Below, piece after piece: positions 15,875 to 20,856 of a DNA stretch of 20,856 bases. Location of the stretch: assembly GCA_030452775.1 (NCBI GenBank), contig JAKDLQ010000009.1, positions 1-20,856 of the forward strand. The letters are read 5' to 3'. The stretch comes from Micrococcales bacterium (GTDB taxonomy: Bacteria; Actinomycetota; Actinomycetes; Actinomycetales; Dermatophilaceae). Positions within the stretch are counted from its first letter, which is position 1, and every line of letters begins with the position of its first letter. Made by a program: the position numbers and the translations under genes. The notes beneath the pieces are model-generated. The model saw only the letters and a list, made by a program, of their open reading frames with translations, was not told the DNA's origin and made no database searches.

Positions 15875-15909
15875 CGCCGGCTCCACGACCTCGGTCGTCG
15901 GGGCCGGCG
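15875..15909 (+). terminator. Two-step hairpin between rpmE and prfA
   Basis: CGCCGGC (15875-15881) pairs with GCCGGCG (15903-15909), and inside it ACGAC (15885-15889) pairs with GTCGT (15894-15898) around a 4-nt loop. It starts 10 nt after the rpmE stop. No T-tract follows. It may partly end rpmE transcription before prfA. Confidence 0.5.
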
Positions 15910-15956
15910 TTCGCTTTCCCTCGCGATGCGCCACCGTTCCAGCCGAAGGGCCCAGC

Positions 15957-17036
15957 ATGCATGACTCCGTGCAGTCGATCCTCGTCGAGTACGCCGACCT
16001 CGAGTCGCGGCTCGCCGATCCGTCCACCCACACGGACCAGGATCTCGTGCGAACCCTCAACAAGCGCTACGCGGCGCTCGCCCCGACCGTGGCTGCGGTC
16101 CAGGTCTGGCAGCGGGCGGCCGACGATCTCGAGACGGCCCGCGAGCTCGCCACCGAGGACGCGGGCTTCGCGGCAGAGGTCCCCGGCCTCGAGGCCGCTC
16201 TCACCGAGGCGGAGGAGACGCTGCGGCACCTCCTCATCCCGCGCGACCCGGACGATGACCGGGGCGTCATCCTCGAGATCAAGGCGGGCGAGGGCGGTGA
16301 CGAGTCGGCGCTCTTCGCCGGCGACCTACTGCGGATGTACCTGCGCTATGCCGAGACCCGTGGGTGGCGGGCGGCGATCGAGGATGCCACCGAGTCCGAT
16401 CTCGGTGGGTACAAGGACGTCCGGGTCTCGATCGCCCCCCGACGCAACGATGCTCCCGGCGAGGGGCCGTGGGCCCGGCTCAAGTACGAGGGTGGCGTAC
16501 ACCGGGTCCAGCGCGTCCCGGTGACCGAGTCCCAGGGCCGGATCCACACGAGCGCCGCGGGGGTGCTCGTCATGCCGGAGGTCGACGACGTGGCGGAGGT
16601 CGACCTCGACCCGAACGACCTGCGCGTCGACGTCTACCGCAGCTCCGGCCCCGGCGGCCAGAGCGTCAACACGACCGACTCGGCGGTGCGGATCACCCAC
16701 GTGCCATCCGGGGTGGTCGTCTCCTGCCAGAACGAGAAGTCCCAGCTCCAGAACAAGGAGGCGGCCTTGCGCGTGCTGCGCGCCCGGCTGCGCCAGATGG
16801 CGAAGGACGAGGCCGACGCCGCAGCGTCCGCGGCCCGCCGCTCACAGGTGCGCACCGTCGACCGATCCGAACGGATCCGCACCTACAACTTCCCGGAGAA
16901 CCGGATCTCCGACCACCGCACCGGTTACAAGTCCTACCACCTCGACGCGGTCCTCGGCGGTGACCTCGAGCCCGTCGTCCGGTCCGCGCTGCAGGCCGAC
17001 GAGGCCGCCCAGCTCGCGGCGCTGGCCGAGCAGTGA
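15957..17036 (+). CDS. prfA: Peptide chain release factor 1
   Basis: RF1 releases the finished peptide at UAA and UAG. The 359-residue length is typical. The GGQ motif that enters the peptidyl-transferase centre is at residues 233-235 (SSGPGGQSVNTTDSAVR). The codon-reading tripeptide is PVT at 188-190 (RVPVTESQGRIHTSAAGV), the RF1-type PxT; RF2 would have SPF. The ATG at 15957 has GAAGGG 6 nt upstream. The GTGA overlap couples it to prmC, which methylates the GGQ glutamine. Confidence 0.97.
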   Translation: MHDSVQSILVEYADLESRLADPSTHTDQDLVRTLNKRYAALAPTVAAVQVWQRAADDLETARELATEDAGFAAEVPGLEAALTEAEETLRHLLIPRDPDDDRGVILEIKAGEGGDESALFAGDLLRMYLRYAETRGWRAAIEDATESDLGGYKDVRVSIAPRRNDAPGEGPWARLKYEGGVHRVQRVPVTESQGRIHTSAAGVLVMPEVDDVAEVDLDPNDLRVDVYRSSGPGGQSVNTTDSAVRITHVPSGVVVSCQNEKSQLQNKEAALRVLRARLRQMAKDEADAAASAARRSQVRTVDRSERIRTYNFPENRISDHRTGYKSYHLDAVLGGDLEPVVRSALQADEAAQLAALAEQ

Positions 17037-17923
17037 GCGGCCTGCGCGGGGCCATCCGGTCGGCAACGGCGCAGCTCACCGCCGCCGGGATCGGGTCACC
17101 GGAGGTCGACGCGGTCGCGCTCGCAGCGCATGTGCTGCGGGTCGATCCCGCGGAGGTGCGCCGCCGGATGGCCCTCGGCGCCGGCCTGCCCGCATCGTTC
17201 GTGCAGGCGTATGCCGCCGTGCTGGCCGAGCGGGCCCGCCGAGTCCCGCTGCAACACCTCACCGGGTGGGCCCACTTCCGGCGGCTCGACCTCGCGGTCG
17301 GCCCCGGGGTCTTCATCCCACGGCCCGAGACCGAGGTGCTCGTCGACCTCGCCCTCGCGGAGGTGGACCTTCTCGTGCGAGGCGGGGTGAGCGGCATACG
17401 GGCCGTCGACCTGTGTGCCGGGTCGGCCGCGATCTCCCTGGCCCTCAAGGAGGAACGGCCCGCGCTCACGGTCCGCGCGCTCGAGCTGTCGGAAGCGGCG
17501 GTCGCCTGGGCGATCGCCAACCGGGACCGCCTCGGCCTCGACGTCGAAGTGATGCGCGGCGATGCGATGCAGCCGTGCTTCGAGGACTGGACCGGCGCGG
17601 TCGACCTCGTCACGGTGAACCCGCCCTACATCCCCAGCGACTCGGTGCCCATCGACCCGGAGGTCCGCGACCACGACCCCGACATCGCGCTCTACGGCGG
17701 CAGCGCGGACGGGCTGGCGATCCCGTTGCGTGTCGCCCGCGTGGCGGCGGGCCTGCTGCGGCCGGAGGGGCTGCTGCTCATGGAGCACGCCGATGTGCAA
17801 GGCGAGTCGCTACCGGCGCGGCTCGCTGCGACGGGGGAGTGGGCCGAGGTGCAGGGCCACGTCGACCTCACCGGATCGCCGCGGGTGACAGCGGCGCGGC
17901 GGGCATCCAGCGAGCCGGACTAG
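17033..17923 (+). CDS. prmC: Peptide chain release factor N5-glutamine methyltransferase
   Basis: PrmC (HemK) methylates the glutamine of the GGQ motif in RF1 and RF2 using S-adenosylmethionine. The 296-residue protein has an N-terminal helical domain with VPLQHLTGWAHFRRLDLAVGPGVFIPRPETEVLVD, the SAM-binding motif VDLCAGSAAISLAL near residue 124 and the catalytic NPPY at 196-199. It starts with GTG inside the prfA stop (GTGA). A rare ATA isoleucine codon at 17396-17398 lies within one copy of the repeated 9-mer CGTATGCCG (minus orientation). Confidence 0.96.
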   Translation: MSGLRGAIRSATAQLTAAGIGSPEVDAVALAAHVLRVDPAEVRRRMALGAGLPASFVQAYAAVLAERARRVPLQHLTGWAHFRRLDLAVGPGVFIPRPETEVLVDLALAEVDLLVRGGVSGIRAVDLCAGSAAISLALKEERPALTVRALELSEAAVAWAIANRDRLGLDVEVMRGDAMQPCFEDWTGAVDLVTVNPPYIPSDSVPIDPEVRDHDPDIALYGGSADGLAIPLRVARVAAGLLRPEGLLLMEHADVQGESLPARLAATGEWAEVQGHVDLTGSPRVTAARRASSEPD

Positions 17924-17933
17924 GCTCGGACGA

Positions 17934-18587
17934 GTGAGTGAACGCTTCGACTGCACCACCTCCGGGGGGCGCAACGACGGTATCGCCGCCGCAGGTGCCG
18001 CGATCCGGCAAGGAGAGCTCGTGGTCCTGCCGACCGACACCGTCTATGGCATCGGCTGCGACGCCTTCGACCCGGCCGCCGTCACGGCCGTCCTCGCGGC
18101 CAAGGGGCGCGGCAGGGACCTGCCGCCACCGGTGCTCATCCCCACCGCGCGCACCGCGCAGGGTCTCGCGACCGAGATCCCCGACTACGCCAAGGCGCTG
18201 ATGGAACGCTTCTGGCCGGGGCCGCTGACGCTCGTGCTCAAGGCGCACACCTCGCTGCAGTGGGACCTCGGCGACACCAACGGCACGGTCGCCCTGCGGG
18301 TGCCCTCCGACGAGACGGCGCTCCAGCTCCTCGCCGATGTCGGTCCGATGGCTGTCACGAGTGCCAACTCGACCGGTTCACCGCCGGCCCGGACCGCCGA
18401 CGAGGCGATGACCATGCTCGGCGAGACGGTCGCAGTCTTCCTCGACGGGGGCCCCGTGAACAGCGACGGCCCCTCGACGATCATCGACTGCACGGGCCTG
18501 ATGCCGGTCACCCTGCGCCACGGCGCCCTGCCCCAGCAGGACATCGACGCGGCCCTCGAGCCGGAGCCGCAGCCGCCCGCGCCGTAG
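17934..18587 (+). CDS. tsaC: L-threonylcarbamoyladenylate synthase (Sua5/YciO/YrdC/YwlC)
   Basis: This enzyme makes threonylcarbamoyl-AMP from threonine, bicarbonate and ATP for the t6A37 modification of ANN-reading tRNAs. The 217-residue protein covers the YrdC domain only: LPTDTVYGIGCDAFD, KGRGRDLPPPVLI, FWPGPLTLVLKA, RVPSDETALQLL and MAVTSANSTGSPPA. There is no C-terminal Sua5 domain, so it is the short TsaC/YwlC form. The GTG start at 17934 lies 10 nt after prmC. The family normally has KxR around 'KGRP'; here it reads KGRGRD, a modest variation. Confidence 0.93.
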   Translation: MSERFDCTTSGGRNDGIAAAGAAIRQGELVVLPTDTVYGIGCDAFDPAAVTAVLAAKGRGRDLPPPVLIPTARTAQGLATEIPDYAKALMERFWPGPLTLVLKAHTSLQWDLGDTNGTVALRVPSDETALQLLADVGPMAVTSANSTGSPPARTADEAMTMLGETVAVFLDGGPVNSDGPSTIIDCTGLMPVTLRHGALPQQDIDAALEPEPQPPAP

Positions 18588-18646
18588 ACGGCATAGTCTG
18601 GTCCTGCGCCGCGCCGCATCCATCCTCCAACCCATCGGGAGTTTTC

Positions 18647-19927
18647 ATGGCTGACAACCAGACCTTCTACGGCTCCGACTTCGCTGCCCTCGAGTCCTTC
18701 GATCCCGACATCTCGGGCATCCTGCTCTCGGAGCTCGAGCGCATCCGCGGTGGACTGCAGCTCATCGCGAGCGAGAACCTCAGCTCGCCGGCCGTGCTCA
18801 CAGCGCTCGGCTCGACGTTGTCCAACAAGTACGCCGAAGGCTACCCGGGGCGACGCTACTACGGCGGCTGCTCCGAGGTCGACAAGGCCGAGCAGATCGC
18901 CATCGACCGGGCCAAGTCGCTCTTCGAGGCGGAGCACGCCAACGTCCAGGCCCACTCCGGCGCCAGCGCCAACCAAGCCGTCTACGGCGCGTTCATGAAG
19001 CCCGGCGAGACGCTGCTGGCCATGTCGTTGCCCATGGGCGGGCACCTGACCCACGGCAGCAGGGTCTCCTTCTCCGGCAAGTGGTTCCATGCCGTCGGTT
19101 ACGGGGTCGACAAGGAGACCGAGGACATCGACTACGACGAGGTCGAGGCGCTCGCCAAGGAGCACCGGCCCACGATGATCTGCGCCGGCGGCTCGGCGAT
19201 CCCGCGACTCATCGACTTCGAGCGCCTGCGTGCCATCTCCGACGAGGTCGGCGCGATCTTCTGGGTCGACGCGGCCCACTTCATCGGCCTCGTGGCCGGC
19301 AAGGCGATCCCTTCCCCGGTGCCGTACGCCGACGTCGTGTCGTTCACCACGCACAAGGTCCTGCGCGGGCCTCGCTCGGGCGCGCTCGTCTGCAAGGCAG
19401 AGCACGCCGCCGCCCTGGACAAGGCAATCTTCCCGATGATGCAAGGCGGGCCGATGATGCACGCGATCGCGGCCAAGGCGGTCAACTTCAAGGAGGCCGC
19501 CACACCCGAGTACGCGCAGTATGCCGCCGACGTCATCGCCAACAGCCGCCAGCTCGCGGCAAGCCTGCTCGAGCTCGGGGTCCGCCCGATCACCGGCGGC
19601 ACCGACACGCACCTGTCCCTGCTCGACCTGCAAGGTATCGGCGTCACGGGCAAGGACGCGGAGGCTCGAGCCGACGCCGCCGGGATCGTGCTCAACAAGA
19701 ACACCATCCCCTTCGACCCGCAGAAGGCCAACATCGCCTCCGGCATCCGGGTCGGCACCCCGTCGGTGACGACGCAGGGGATGGGCGTCGAGGAGATGAA
19801 GCAGATCGCCCGACTGATCCACCGCGCCATCACCGACGGCGACGGCGACCCGAACGGCGCCGTGAGCAAGGAGGTCCACGCGGAGGTCACCGACCTCGTC
19901 ACCCGCTTCCCCGCCTACCCGCGCTGA
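18647..19927 (+). CDS. glyA: Serine hydroxymethyltransferase
   Basis: GlyA interconverts serine and glycine with tetrahydrofolate and supplies one-carbon units, using PLP. The 426-residue protein carries NKYAEGYPGRRYYGGC, HSGASANQAVYGAF, GGHLTHGSRVSFSGKW, VDAAHFIGLVAG and the PLP lysine K237 in SFTTHKVLRGPRSGAL. Small departures from the commonest family sequence (HSGASANQ instead of HSGAQAN, VDAAHF instead of VDMAHF, RSG instead of RGG) do not touch the lysine. GGGAG lies 6 nt before the ATG. It is not part of the M. tuberculosis version of this gene string. A 15-bp hairpin follows. Confidence 0.95.
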   Translation: MADNQTFYGSDFAALESFDPDISGILLSELERIRGGLQLIASENLSSPAVLTALGSTLSNKYAEGYPGRRYYGGCSEVDKAEQIAIDRAKSLFEAEHANVQAHSGASANQAVYGAFMKPGETLLAMSLPMGGHLTHGSRVSFSGKWFHAVGYGVDKETEDIDYDEVEALAKEHRPTMICAGGSAIPRLIDFERLRAISDEVGAIFWVDAAHFIGLVAGKAIPSPVPYADVVSFTTHKVLRGPRSGALVCKAEHAAALDKAIFPMMQGGPMMHAIAAKAVNFKEAATPEYAQYAADVIANSRQLAASLLELGVRPITGGTDTHLSLLDLQGIGVTGKDAEARADAAGIVLNKNTIPFDPQKANIASGIRVGTPSVTTQGMGVEEMKQIARLIHRAITDGDGDPNGAVSKEVHAEVTDLVTRFPAYPR

Positions 19928-19955
19928 GGCCTGCCTCCGGTGCCGCCGACGACGA

Positions 19956-19993
19956 GCACGTATGCCGCTGCGCCAGCTCAGCGGCATACGTGC
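19956..19993 (+). terminator. 15-bp perfect hairpin between glyA and wecA
   Basis: GCACGTATGCCGCTG (19956-19970) and CAGCGGCATACGTGC (19979-19993) are perfectly complementary around an 8-nt loop, 28 nt after the glyA stop and 18 nt before the next start. It is the strongest hairpin I see in the window. Each arm contains the 9-mer CGTATGCCG. No T-tract follows. Confidence 0.7.
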
Positions 19994-20010
19994 ACGTGAG
20001 GAGCGGCTGA

Positions 20011-20856
20011 GTGCACGAATACATCCTCATCCTCATCGTCGCGGCCGGCGTCACCTATCTCGTCACACCCTTCGTCCGCAGCCTTGCCGTCGCCACCGGG
20101 GCTTTCACGCCGGTACGTGAGCGCGACGTGCACACGACGCCGATCCCGCGGCTCGGGGGCGTGGGGATCTACCTCGGCTTCGTGGCGGCAGCGCTGGTCG
20201 CACGGGCCCTGCCCTACCTCGGGACCCTGTTCTCGACGCGACAGATCCTCGGGATCGTCGCGGCCGGAGGCATCGTCTGCCTGCTCGGTGCCTTCGATGA
20301 CATCCGAGAGCTCGACTGGCCGACCAAGCTCGCGGGTCAGGTGCTCGCGGCGGGGCTGATGGCCTACACCGGCGTGCAACTGCTGTCCCTGCCGATCTTC
20401 GGCTACACCGTGCTGCCGACCCCGGTGCTCGTGGCGATCACCGTGTTCGTCGTCATCGCCACCACGAACGCCGTCAACTTCATCGACGGCCTCGACGGGC
20501 TCGCGGCCGGGCTCGTCGGGATCGCCGCACTGGCGTTCTTCACCTACTCCTACATCGTGTCCCACTCGTTCGTGCCGGCCAACGTGTTCTCCACGGCCAC
20601 CTTCATCTCGGCCGCGCTCGTGGGTGTTGCGGCGGGTTCCTCCCGCACAACTTCCATCCGGCCCGCCTCTTCATGGGCGACTCGGGGGCTCTCACGCTGG
20701 GGCTGCTCCTCTCGGCGGCGATGATCTCGCTCACCGGCAACGTCAACCCGAGCGACCTGTCGGACAACCAGGCGACGGCCGCCTTCTTGCCCATCATCGT
20801 GCCGCTCGCGGTGCTCATGCTGCCCCTGCTCGACATGGTGCTCGCCGTCGTGCGCC
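20011..20856 (+). pseudogene. wecA: Polyprenyl-phosphate GlcNAc-1-phosphate transferase (WecA/Rfe, MraY superfamily), frameshifted, 3' end outside window
   Basis: A membrane enzyme that links GlcNAc-1-phosphate to a polyprenyl phosphate and starts cell-wall polymer linker synthesis. The GTG at 20011 has AGGAG upstream. The first 205 or so codons are normal, with RLGGVGIYLGF, the catalytic AFDD (D96, D97) and VNFIDGLDGLAAG (from about 155). At about 20620-20636 the frame breaks: the original frame goes on as nonsense and stops at 20724. The frame one base back reads GFLPHNFHPARLFMGDSGALTLGLLLSAAM from 20634 and stays open to the window edge. One base is therefore missing relative to an intact gene, before the essential HPARLFMGDSG loop. 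This is a true mutation, a sequencing error or, less likely, programmed -1 shifting. In relatives the gene precedes the atp operon. Confidence 0.85.

Noticed and set aside
20625..20640. Programmed -1 ribosomal frameshift in wecA
   Set aside because: The bases around GCG GGT TCC do not make a X XXY YYZ slippery site and there is no obvious reason for regulation here. A lost base or sequencing error is more likely.

Overview
The window is high-GC, gene-dense chromosomal DNA from an actinobacterium. Gene order, GTG starts, four-base stop/start overlaps and protein style fit the Micrococcales, perhaps near Intrasporangiaceae; the family is inference from recall. The run argS-like / lysA / hom / thrC / thrB / rho / rpmE / prfA / prmC / tsaC / wecA matches the order known from Mycobacterium tuberculosis (Rv1292 to Rv1302), with two extra genes: a DUF559 nuclease-like gene between rho and rpmE, and glyA between tsaC and wecA.

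Layout. 1-1382 (minus) is the 5' part of kgd, the fused 2-oxoglutarate decarboxylase/dehydrogenase. 1546-3356 (minus) is an ABC-2 permease and ATPase pair. 3479-5871 (plus) is a tandem pair of CNNM/DUF21-CBS membrane proteins, followed by a small unassigned gene (5972-6382). A tRNA-Arg(CCG) gene lies on the minus strand at 6411-6482. From 6582 to 12265 runs an apparent amino-acid operon: an ArgS-like protein without its catalytic domain, then lysA, hom, thrC and thrB. These make lysine and convert aspartate semialdehyde to threonine. From 12504 come translation and transcription housekeeping genes: rho, rpmE, prfA, prmC and tsaC. glyA follows, and then a wecA-type polyprenyl-phosphate sugar transferase whose reading frame is broken near 20630.

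Most of the window is conserved core genome and I see no phage, IS element, CRISPR array or obvious defence island. The points that deserve a second look are: (1) an over-represented 9-mer, CGTATGCCG, also found as inverted pairs forming hairpins after two genes, a layout reminiscent of DNA-uptake-sequence terminators; (2) the DUF559 gene bracketed by imperfect 38-bp inverted repeats in an otherwise conserved gene string; (3) the catalytically headless ArgS relative beside tRNA-Arg(CCG); (4) the wecA frameshift; (5) a 15-bp coding repeat tract in the disordered part of Rho.
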